A stretch of DNA of 11,308 nucleotides from CAVEFW01 sp964579575 (GTDB lineage: Bacteria > Actinomycetota > Coriobacteriia > Coriobacteriales > Eggerthellaceae): assembly GCA_964579575.1 (NCBI GenBank), contig CAZOGL010000049.1:1-11308 (forward strand). Direction: 5' to 3'. This document shows positions 6,359-11,308 of the stretch, piece by piece (the first letter of the stretch is position 1; every line of letters starts with the position of its first letter). The notes under the pieces were generated by a model, which had not been told where the DNA came from, ran no database searches, and saw only the letters and a program-made list of their open reading frames with translations. Position numbers and translations under genes: made by a program.

Positions 6359-7246
6359 GTGATTGACCTTAAAATCATCGTTGCCATTGTCGTCACTGCG
6401 GTTGTGACTGCAGTCATCTGCGGACTATTTACCCGTTTACGTCGTATCAAGCAAGAAAGCCAGACGACCTCTGAAGAGGAGATCCGCGAACTTGTGGCGG
6501 AAAATGAGGAGCTTGCCGACGACGAGAAGCGTATGATTCACGAGATCATTGACCTTGGCGACATGAAGGCAAGCGAGGCTATGCAGCCCCGTGTCGATAT
6601 CATCGCAGTTGAGGACACCGAGACGGTTCTTGCGGCGCTTGAGCGGATGCAGGGTACGGGCTTTTCCCGTCTCCCCCTCTACCATGACGATATCGACCAG
6701 ATTACCGGTCTCGTTCACTACAAGGACCTCGTTCCCGCGTTGCTTGATCACCGCCTCGATGACCCTGTCGGAAAATATGCGTACGAGGCGTTGTATGTCC
6801 CTGAGACAAAGAGCCTCATTCCGCTGCTCTCCGAGATGCAGGGCAAACACCAGCAGATGGCGCTTGTTGTTGACGAGTACGGTGGAACGGGCGGTCTTAT
6901 CACCGTTGAGGACATCGTTGAGGAGATTGTTGGCGAGATCACGGATGAGTCGGACCGTGAAGGCACCTATTTGCGCGTTGTGCGCGAGGGGGAGTGGGTG
7001 GCGGACGGCCGCCTTCCCATCGAGGACGCCCTCAAGATGGGATGGCCGGTCGAGGAGTCCGACGATTACGAGACTCTTGCGGGATGGCTTATGTGCGAAG
7101 TGGATTCAGTTCCCCAAGCGGGAACAGTCATCACGTCTGGTGCCTACACGTTCAAGATTGAGGGCATGAGGCGACGCAGGATTCAGCTTGTCAGAGTCAA
7201 AAGGACGGAGCTCGAGGCGCCCTCTCAGGAGGAAAGCGACGTCTAA
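6359..7246 (+). CDS. Membrane-anchored CBS-pair / CorC-HlyC domain protein without DUF21
   Basis: This 295-residue protein has one N-terminal hydrophobic segment (about 6-24) followed by basic residues, then an acidic linker (35-55). Two CBS motifs follow, about 74-130 and 138-192, including MQPRVDIIAV, FSRLPLYHDDIDQITGLVHYKD, and MALVVDEYGGTGGLITVEDIVEEIVGEI. A CorC_HlyC domain lies at about 205-281 (DGRLPIEDA, DYETLAGWLM). Full-length relatives (often called hemolysins or CNNM/CorC transporters) carry a DUF21 membrane domain of several helices before the CBS pair. Here only one helix is present, so it resembles E. coli CorC with an added anchor. Such proteins are linked to Mg2+/Co2+ handling, probably by nucleotide sensing; the role here is inferred. 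The start is GTG at 6359, 8 bases after GGAGG (6346-6350); an in-frame TTG at 6338 lacks a ribosome site. It follows hypD by 23 bases and may be in the same transcript. Confidence 0.88.
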   Translation: MIDLKIIVAIVVTAVVTAVICGLFTRLRRIKQESQTTSEEEIRELVAENEELADDEKRMIHEIIDLGDMKASEAMQPRVDIIAVEDTETVLAALERMQGTGFSRLPLYHDDIDQITGLVHYKDLVPALLDHRLDDPVGKYAYEALYVPETKSLIPLLSEMQGKHQQMALVVDEYGGTGGLITVEDIVEEIVGEITDESDREGTYLRVVREGEWVADGRLPIEDALKMGWPVEESDDYETLAGWLMCEVDSVPQAGTVITSGAYTFKIEGMRRRRIQLVRVKRTELEAPSQEESDV

Positions 7247-7265
7247 TTGCCGAAGTTTAACGGGT

Positions 7266-7293
7266 ATTGCGCGCCGGCGAGCGGGACTTTTTT
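7266..7293 (+). terminator. Weak candidate terminator after the CBS-protein gene
   Basis: A GC-rich stretch around 7269-7282 (GCGCGCCGGCGAGC) can fold only into short stems of about 3-4 bp. It is followed by TTTTTT at 7288-7293. The T-run and position suit a terminator, but the stem is poor, so read-through into the next leader is possible. Confidence 0.35.
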
Positions 7294-7315
7294 ACGCCTG
7301 AACTGGGTCGTATGT

Positions 7316-7334
7316 GTTGAGATTGTGTCTCAAC
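7316..7334. promoter_or_regulatory. Perfect dyad over the -35 region of the lysozyme-like gene promoter
   Basis: GTTGAGA (7316-7322) and TCTCAAC (7328-7334) are perfect 7-base inverted arms around a 5-base centre. The candidate -35 (7323-7328) sits in the centre and first base of the right arm, so a protein bound here would compete with or contact RNA polymerase. No regulator family can be named from the site. Confidence 0.4.
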
Positions 7335-7351
7335 TGCAGTTTTAGTATAAT
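7323..7351 (+). promoter_or_regulatory. Promoter upstream of the lysozyme-like gene
   Basis: A perfect -10 TATAAT (7346-7351) is preceded at exactly 17 bases by TTGTGT (7323-7328), which keeps the TTG of the -35 consensus but matches only 3 of 6 bases. Transcription would start near 7358, leaving a leader of about 130 bases before the GTG at 7491. Confidence 0.6.
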
Positions 7352-7440
7352 AACGACACTTTAACTGAATACACGCATCGCGCAGCAACAAACGAACTTT
7401 AAACCTACCACCTAAAACAGCTTAAATTGACCACCTGCTG

Positions 7441-7464
7441 AGGCCGTTGGAGAGCGGTCTTTTT
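7441..7464 (+). terminator. Intrinsic terminator inside the leader of the lysozyme-like gene
   Basis: AGGCCGT (7441-7447) pairs with GCGGTCT (7454-7460), giving a 7-bp stem with two G-U pairs and a 6-base loop. The T-run covers 7460-7464. It lies about 27 bases before the start codon at 7491 and well after the promoter at 7346, the layout of a transcription attenuator. Confidence 0.6.
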
Positions 7465-7481
7465 CGCGTGTGTCGCGAGAA
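7461..7481 (+). promoter_or_regulatory. Hairpin covering the ribosome-binding site of the lysozyme-like gene
   Basis: TTTTCGCG (7461-7468) can pair with CGCGAGAA (7474-7481) through 8 bp (one G-U) with loop TGTGT. The right arm contains the first part of the Shine-Dalgarno AGAAGGA (7478-7484), so folding would hide the site in transcripts that pass the terminator. It reuses the terminator T-run as its left arm. Structure is by base-pair inspection only. Confidence 0.4.
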
Positions 7482-7490
7482 GGATAGAGA

Positions 7491-8282
7491 GTGGTAAAGA
7501 GGGGTAAAACCAAAGCTACGCCTAGGCGCGTGAAGGCGGGAAGACCTTCGGTTGCGCTGGTCGCCGGTGTGACGGTGGCTGTTGCTTTGACAATAGGTGG
7601 GTTCGGTCTCGCATCTGCGGACAACGGTCTCGGCGCGATCGAAGACTTCGGCTTGATCCAATATTCTTCCGCTGTCGCCCCCGTTGGGCAACTTTCCAAC
7701 ACAAGCGCGCTTGAGAACAACCATACTGCTCCTGTGAGTTTTGATGTTTCCGCCGCCGCTACGCAAGCTGAGGCTGATCGTGCAGCCCAAATCGCCGAGC
7801 AGGAGCGCGCTGCGCGCGAAGCCGAGACTGCTTGTCGTGAACAGGCTTTGGCGGCCGAGGAGGCGTGGCTTGCTCGCAGCGATCGCCCCAACGATCTCGA
7901 GTCGGTTGATTGGAGCGTGAGCCGCGAGGAGTTTATCTCGACTTGGACATCTCGCATTGACGCATTCCTCAAAGGAACGCAACTCGAGGGGCAAGGCGAG
8001 ACCTTTGCCACCGCCGCTTGGGAGAATGGGGTGGATCCCCGATTCTCCCCCGCAATCTCTATGACGGAGAGTGGTTGCGGAGCGATATGTTTCCTTCCCC
8101 ACAACGCTTGGGGTTGGGGGTCTTCGTCTTGGGGCAGTTGGGAAGAGGCGATTGCTGACCATGTTGCCGGTCTTGCGAAGGGATATGGTTACTGCCTGAC
8201 AACGAGCGGCGCCGCTACGTATTGTCCTCCCAACACTGCTTACTGGTATTCAACGGTCCAGTCCCAAATCAAGCTCATCTAG
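7491..8282 (+). CDS. Exported protein with coiled coil and lysozyme-like (transglycosylase-type) domain
   Basis: A 263-residue protein. A long basic N-terminus (MVKRGKTKATPRRVKAGR) leads into a hydrophobic segment (21-42) that ends in ASA before Asp44, so it is probably a signal peptide, or else an anchor. After a linker rich in Ser, Asn and Val comes a charged helix likely to form a coiled coil (about 91-127, Ala/Glu/Arg/Gln-rich). The C-terminal domain (about 145-263) contains AAWENGVDPRFSPAISMTES, HNAWGWG, SSWGSWEEAI and YCPPN segments. This pattern resembles lysozyme-like/glucosaminidase folds, with E193 as the candidate catalytic acid. C196, C200, C235 and C245 could form disulfides outside the cell. 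The likely role is peptidoglycan cleavage or remodelling at the cell surface, inferred from fold resemblance. The start is GTG at 7491, 6 bases after AGAAGGA. It is transcribed from its own promoter through a structured leader. Confidence 0.75.
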   Translation: MVKRGKTKATPRRVKAGRPSVALVAGVTVAVALTIGGFGLASADNGLGAIEDFGLIQYSSAVAPVGQLSNTSALENNHTAPVSFDVSAAATQAEADRAAQIAEQERAAREAETACREQALAAEEAWLARSDRPNDLESVDWSVSREEFISTWTSRIDAFLKGTQLEGQGETFATAAWENGVDPRFSPAISMTESGCGAICFLPHNAWGWGSSSWGSWEEAIADHVAGLAKGYGYCLTTSGAATYCPPNTAYWYSTVQSQIKLI

Positions 8283-8388
8283 ACTCCTCTGAGGCATCCA
8301 GACGCCTTTGTTGCAGTATCCTGTATGAATCAAAAGAAAGCCCCCAGGGCTTGTGTCTTGGTGACTTGAATGTCGTCGGGAGGATTAC
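8283..8388 (+). other. Intergenic region with two short hairpins before the first trkA
   Basis: AGGC (8292-8295) and GCCT (8304-8307) followed by TTTGTT could be a weak terminator for the lysozyme-like gene. AAGCCC (8338-8343) and GGGCTT (8347-8352) form a perfect 6-bp stem with a 3-base loop, but no T-run follows on the + strand. On the - strand the stem is followed by a T-rich stretch. No convincing promoter for the trkA pair was found here. Confidence 0.35.
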
Positions 8389-9048
8389 ATGAGCAACGTC
8401 ATCGTCGTCGGATGCGGTCGTGTCGGTTCGCAGTTGGCGAGTCTTCTTTCGAACAACGGAGACAATGTCTGCGTCATCGACCGCTCTGCGGAATCGTTTT
8501 CCAACCTAGGACGCGGGTTCAACGGCACAACAATCCAGGGTATCGGTTTTGATGAGTCTGTTCTGATTCGTGCTGGCATCGAGGAATGTGACGTCTTGGC
8601 GGCGGTGACTCAATACGACAACGCCAACCTGATGACAGCTGAGGTGGGGAGTAAACTGTTCGATGTTCCCCATGTGATCGCCCGTCTCTACAACCCCGAT
8701 CACGAGCGCGCCTATATGCAGCTCGGCTTGGATTACGTGTGCGGGACCTCCCTTGTCGCGGAGGACATCTTCTCCAAGATCGTTTCCGGGCACGGGTCGC
8801 ACTTGGATACGTTCGGTGACTTTGAGGTTTTGCGTTTTTCCCTCAATCTCAACGGCCTTGACCGTACGAGTATCGCCGTCAAGGAGATGGAGAAGGAGCA
8901 CGACATCCGCATCGTCGCGTTTGAGCGCAGCGATGGCTCCGCTTCGTCAATTCCGACCAGGGACTCGGTTCTCCATCATGGCGACTTGGTCTTGGCGTGT
9001 GTCCGTCGCGACTTGATCAAAGCCTTTGCGAAGTACATTCAAGACTAG
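8389..9048 (+). CDS. trkA: TrkA-family K+ uptake regulatory protein (first of a pair)
   Basis: This 219-residue cytoplasmic protein has one Rossmann KTN/RCK_N domain (about 1-125) and one RCK_C (TrkA_C) domain (about 140-218). The nucleotide site is visible: GCGRVG (8-13) after the first strand, acidic D31 at the end of the second strand (VCVIDR), and the VIARLYNP segment (96-103). Such proteins bind NAD(H) or ATP on the inner face of the membrane and gate Trk/Ktr-type potassium transporters. E. coli TrkA carries two such units in one chain; here each is a separate half-length protein, like the CeoB/CeoC pair of mycobacteria. The ATG at 8389 has GGGAGG (8378-8383) 5 bases before it. The second paralogue begins 33 bases after the stop, so they are probably co-transcribed and may form mixed oligomers. 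No membrane subunit is in the window. Confidence 0.9.
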   Translation: MSNVIVVGCGRVGSQLASLLSNNGDNVCVIDRSAESFSNLGRGFNGTTIQGIGFDESVLIRAGIEECDVLAAVTQYDNANLMTAEVGSKLFDVPHVIARLYNPDHERAYMQLGLDYVCGTSLVAEDIFSKIVSGHGSHLDTFGDFEVLRFSLNLNGLDRTSIAVKEMEKEHDIRIVAFERSDGSASSIPTRDSVLHHGDLVLACVRRDLIKAFAKYIQD

Positions 9049-9081
9049 CGAGAAAAGTCTTTCGAGAGGACGTGAATTCCT

Positions 9082-9747
9082 GTGTATGTAGTCATTGTGG
9101 GCGGCGGTATGGTCGGTATGTATCTCGCCCAGACCATGCTCAAGTCCGGCAACGAGGTTGCCATCATCGAACAGGATACTGAGACGGCGGACAATTTGTC
9201 TGCGGAGCTCGAAGGTGACTATCTCGTTATCCAAGGCGACGGGTGTGACTCGCGTTTCCAAGAGGATGCAGGTGTGCGTCGCGCCGACGTTTTGGTTGCC
9301 GTCACCGGACAAGATGATGTAAATCTTGTCGCGTGCGAGATCGCAATGCGCATCTTCCAAGCCAACCGCGTTATCGCCCGTGTCAACAATCCGAAAAACC
9401 AGCGTATCTTTCGCGCGTTGGGCATCGAGGCGATCTCGAGTACGCCGCTCATCGCGAACCTCATCGAAGAGGAGGCGTTGCTTGGCGGCGTGAGCGTCGC
9501 TACGTCCCTTGCGCATGGCAATGTTGCGTTGTCCGAGGTCAATGTGCGACTCAAGCGCTATCCCGAAGGCGTGTTAGCCCAAGAGGTCGCCCTTCCGGAA
9601 GGGAGTCTCATTGTCGCGGTGTCCTCGTCTCGCGAGGAGGTCGAGGTTGTTGGCGACGAGACCATGCTGATGCCGGGAGATAAGGCGATTGTCGCAGCGG
9701 ATACCGAGGTTATGCCTGAGGTCCGTGCGATTCTGCGTTCCATGTAG
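9082..9747 (+). CDS. trkA: TrkA-family K+ uptake regulatory protein (second of a pair)
   Basis: This 221-residue protein has the same RCK_N plus RCK_C layout as its neighbour. It carries GGGMVG (7-12), acidic E30 after the second strand (AIIEQD), QGDGCD (51-56), LVAVTGQDDVNLVAC (71-85) and VIARVNNP (97-104). The C-terminal RCK_C part (about 140-220) ends in an MLMPGDKAIVAA strand pattern typical of TrkA_C. The QGDG segment is QGIG in the first copy, so the two differ at a site facing the nucleotide and may not be equivalent. The start is GTG at 9082; GAGAGGA (9064-9070) lies 11 bases upstream, somewhat far. No ATG fits the conserved first beta strand. The role is regulation of potassium uptake by cytoplasmic nucleotide binding, with the transporter elsewhere in the genome. 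Confidence 0.9.
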   Translation: MYVVIVGGGMVGMYLAQTMLKSGNEVAIIEQDTETADNLSAELEGDYLVIQGDGCDSRFQEDAGVRRADVLVAVTGQDDVNLVACEIAMRIFQANRVIARVNNPKNQRIFRALGIEAISSTPLIANLIEEEALLGGVSVATSLAHGNVALSEVNVRLKRYPEGVLAQEVALPEGSLIVAVSSSREEVEVVGDETMLMPGDKAIVAADTEVMPEVRAILRSM

Positions 9748-9750
9748 ACC

Positions 9751-9772
9751 CCGCCCCCAAGTTTTTGGGCGG
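9751..9772 (+). terminator. Hairpin after the trkA pair
   Basis: CCGCCC (9751-9756) pairs perfectly with GGGCGG (9767-9772). The five T residues lie in the loop (9762-9766) and none follows the stem, so it is not a classical intrinsic terminator. It starts 4 bases after the stop codon and may act as a transcript end or stabilising stem. Confidence 0.45.
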
Positions 9773-9773
9773 C

Positions 9774-9782
9774 TGATAGAAT
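9774..9782 (+). promoter_or_regulatory. Extended -10 promoter of purB
   Basis: TG-A-TAGAAT is an extended -10 element with 5 of 6 matches in the hexamer. No -35 is visible, as is usual for this class. Transcription would start near 9789, 34 bases before the purB ATG. The element directly follows the hairpin ending trkA. Confidence 0.5.
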
Positions 9783-9822
9783 AAGAGCACGTAGGGTAGA
9801 AAATAGAGAGGGAGCTATCTGG

Positions 9823-11166
9823 ATGATTAATCGATACACGCGTCCTGAGATGGGCAACATCTTTACGCTGCAGAACAAGTTCTCAGTATGGAAGGAAATC
9901 GAGGTATTGGCGTGCGAGGCCCAAGCAGAGCTCGGTGCTTCGGGTATCACGCGCGAGGAGGCGGCTTGGATTCGCAAATATGCGGACTTTACCGTCGAGG
10001 AGATCGACGAGATCGAGAAAGTCACAAATCATGACGTCATCGCGTTCACGACCTGCATGGCGAAATACATCGACGCCGAGGTTCCTGAAGGTGAGGAGAA
10101 GCCGAGCCGCTGGGTCCACTACGGTATGACGTCCAGCGATTTGGGCGACACCGCCCTTTCCTACCAGATCACCCAGGCTATCGACATCATCTTGCGCGAC
10201 ATCCGCCAACTCGGCGCAACGTGCAAGAAGCGCGCGTTTGAGTTCCAAGATACGCTTTGCGTGGGTCGCACCCATGGCATCCATGCCGAGCCCATGACGT
10301 TCGGTATGAAGTTCGGTAGCTGGGCTTGGGCGCTCAAGCGCGCCGAGGAGCGCATGCTCGACGCTCGCCGCGTTGCTGCCTGTGGCGCAATCTCCGGCGC
10401 GGTTGGAACCTACAGCAGCATCGACCCCTTTGTCGAGAGGTATGTGTGCGAGAAGATGGGCCTTACGCCCGACCCTCTGTCCACGCAGGTTTTGGCACGT
10501 GACCGCCACGCGCAGGTCATGACCGCCCTTGCCGTTACTGCGGCGACGCTTGAAAGCATCGCAATGCAGGTGCGCTTGCTCCAGCAGTCTGACGTCATCG
10601 AGGCGGAGGAGCCTTTTACGAAGGGTCAAAAGGGATCATCAGCCATGCCTCACAAGCGCAATCCCATCACCGCTGAGCGTGTTTGCGGTCTTGCCCGCGT
10701 TGTCAAGGCAAACTCCCAGGTTGCTCTTGACAACGTTGCCCTTTGGTATGAGCGCGACATCTCCCACAGCGGCACCGAGCGCGTGGCCCTTGCCGACAGC
10801 TTCACCGCGCTTGACTATATGTTTGGCAAGATGCAATGGATGCTTGACGGTCTCCAGACCTATCCGAACAAGATGGAACACAATCTTTGGCGCACCAAGG
10901 GCCTGATCTTTTCCAGCAAGGTCTTGCTTGCGCTTGTTCAGACCGGCATCACGCGTGAGGATGCGTATGTCATCGTTCAACGCAACGCCATGGCGGTATG
11001 GGGTGACATTCAACAGGCTGTCGATGGTCCGACGTATCGCGAGCGTCTTGAGGCGGATCCCGAGGTCAACCTCTCGAAGGAGCAGCTTGATACCATCTTC
11101 GACCCGTGGGCTTTCCTCACTCGTAAGGATGAGGTGTTCAAGCGTCTCGAGGCTCTCGAGTTCTAA
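9823..11166 (+). CDS. purB: Adenylosuccinate lyase
   Basis: This 447-residue cytoplasmic enzyme of the fumarase/aspartase superfamily releases fumarate at two points of purine synthesis: SAICAR to AICAR, and adenylosuccinate to AMP. The superfamily signature GSSAMPHKRNP is at 271-281, with S272 the likely catalytic base. GRTHG (148-152) provides H151, the likely acid. NHD (69-71) supplies H70, and HYGMTSSD (99-106) and ARDRHA (225-230) are further active-site segments. Length and motif spacing fit the B. subtilis/T. maritima type of PurB. The ATG at 9823 has GAGGGAG (9808-9814) 8 bases before it. The gene has its own promoter and no other purine gene beside it. A short gap leads to tRNA-Phe. 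Confidence 0.97.
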   Translation: MINRYTRPEMGNIFTLQNKFSVWKEIEVLACEAQAELGASGITREEAAWIRKYADFTVEEIDEIEKVTNHDVIAFTTCMAKYIDAEVPEGEEKPSRWVHYGMTSSDLGDTALSYQITQAIDIILRDIRQLGATCKKRAFEFQDTLCVGRTHGIHAEPMTFGMKFGSWAWALKRAEERMLDARRVAACGAISGAVGTYSSIDPFVERYVCEKMGLTPDPLSTQVLARDRHAQVMTALAVTAATLESIAMQVRLLQQSDVIEAEEPFTKGQKGSSAMPHKRNPITAERVCGLARVVKANSQVALDNVALWYERDISHSGTERVALADSFTALDYMFGKMQWMLDGLQTYPNKMEHNLWRTKGLIFSSKVLLALVQTGITREDAYVIVQRNAMAVWGDIQQAVDGPTYRERLEADPEVNLSKEQLDTIFDPWAFLTRKDEVFKRLEALEF

Positions 11167-11169
11167 AAC

Positions 11170-11212
11170 TTGACAAAAAGGTATTGACCGAATCTTGGCA
11201 ACCATATAAACT
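11170..11212 (+). promoter_or_regulatory. Promoter region of tRNA-Phe
   Basis: TTGACC (11184-11189) can pair with TAAACT (11207-11212) at a 17-base spacer or with TATAAA (11205-11210) at 15 bases. A second -35-like TTGACA (11170-11175) lies 14 bases upstream but has no matching -10. An A/T-rich, near-consensus promoter is expected for a tRNA gene. Confidence 0.55.
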
Positions 11213-11220
11213 AACAATCC

Positions 11221-11237
11221 GCGTTATTCGATAACGC
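11221..11237 (+). repeat. Perfect hairpin in the tRNA-Phe 5' leader
   Basis: GCGTTAT (11221-11227) and ATAACGC (11231-11237) pair perfectly over 7 bp with loop TCG. The hairpin lies just after the expected transcription start and ends 4 bases before the mature tRNA. No T-run follows, so it is not a purB terminator of the classical kind. Confidence 0.6.
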
Positions 11238-11241
11238 CTAT

Positions 11242-11308
11242 GGTCAGGTAGCTCAGTTGGTAGAGCAGCGGACTGAAAATCCGCGTGCCGAGGGTTCAAG
11301 TCCCCCTC
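11242..11308 (+). tRNA. tRNA-Phe (GAA), 3' end missing
   Basis: The acceptor 5' strand is at 11242-11248, followed by TA. The D-stem is GCTC/GAGC (11251-11254 and 11263-11266). The anticodon stem is GCGGA/TCCGC with loop CTGAAAA (11273-11279), giving anticodon GAA (11275-11277), which reads Phe codons. The 5-base variable loop is followed by a T-arm with TTCAAGT (11295-11301). The window ends about two bases into the 3' acceptor strand, so about 5 acceptor bases, the discriminator and any CCA are missing. The T-stem as read (GAGGG with CCCCC) has one A-C mismatch. Confidence 0.92.

Larger units (their letters stand above)
7352..7490 (+). ncRNA. Structured 5' leader: candidate attenuator or short RNA, family not recognised
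   Basis: The roughly 130-base leader has no ATG and no recognisable reading frame. It holds an intrinsic terminator (7441-7464) and then a hairpin over the ribosome-binding site (7461-7481). The segment GACC (7429-7432) is complementary to GGTC (7456-7459) in the descending arm of the terminator and could form an alternative pairing; CAGC (7418-7421) can also pair with GCTG (7437-7440). A terminator between promoter and gene suggests either regulated premature termination or a separate RNA of about 105 bases. I could not match it to a known riboswitch; the c-di-AMP (ydaO) type that precedes wall hydrolases in some actinobacteria was considered and its conserved segments were not found. Confidence 0.4.

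Noticed and set aside
7352..7490. Known c-di-AMP (ydaO) riboswitch before a wall-hydrolase-like gene
   Set aside because: The expected conserved segments of that riboswitch could not be found by eye and the leader looks short for it. Only the terminator and hairpins are claimed.
8338..8352. 6-bp hairpin as a + strand intrinsic terminator
   Set aside because: No T-run follows on the + strand. The T-rich side lies on the - strand, where no gene ends.
9883..10629. Open frame on the - strand opposite purB
   Set aside because: It is fully nested in the conserved purB, including the signature region, with no independent start signals.

Overview
The window looks like chromosomal DNA of an anaerobic actinobacterium, most likely class Coriobacteriia (Eggerthellaceae-like). 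This is an inference from several traits: moderately high GC with strong G/C preference at third codon positions, frequent GTG starts, a stand-alone glucose-6-phosphate isomerase of the type otherwise found in transaldolase-isomerase fusions, NiFe-hydrogenase maturation genes, a tandem pair of TrkA-type proteins, and a secreted lysozyme-like protein with a style of C-terminal domain I associate with this class. No species can be named. All genes lie on the + strand and no mobile element, phage gene or CRISPR array was seen. A run of exactly 100 N (3278-3377) is an assembly gap inside hypF.

Layout. (1) 1-893: a LytTR-family response regulator behind a TATAAT-type promoter, closed by a strong intrinsic terminator. 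(2) 928-7246: a tightly packed run, pgi (4-base overlap) hypF (7-base gap) hypC (4-base overlap) hypD (23-base gap) CBS/CorC-like protein. It is probably one transcript and joins a glycolytic enzyme to maturation of the NiFe-hydrogenase Fe(CN)2CO centre. hypE, which HypF needs as partner, and hypA/hypB are not in the window. (3) 7247-8282: a non-coding leader with promoter, a perfect dyad at the -35, an internal intrinsic terminator and a hairpin over the Shine-Dalgarno, followed by an exported protein with a coiled coil and a lysozyme-like domain. (4) 8389-9747: two consecutive TrkA-type NAD-binding/RCK regulators of K+ transport. (5) 9823-11166: adenylosuccinate lyase purB with an extended -10 promoter. 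(6) 11170-11308: promoter, a leader hairpin and a 3'-truncated tRNA-Phe (GAA) at the window edge.

The gene content is mostly core metabolism, and I do not see a wholly new multi-gene system. The points most worth a second look are a 15-bp tandem repeat in hypF (Cys-Asp-x-x-x units) that runs straight into the assembly gap, and the structured, possibly attenuating leader of the lysozyme-like gene at 7352-7490. Smaller points are the lack of room for a pgi promoter, the missing hypE, and short perfect dyads at several promoters.
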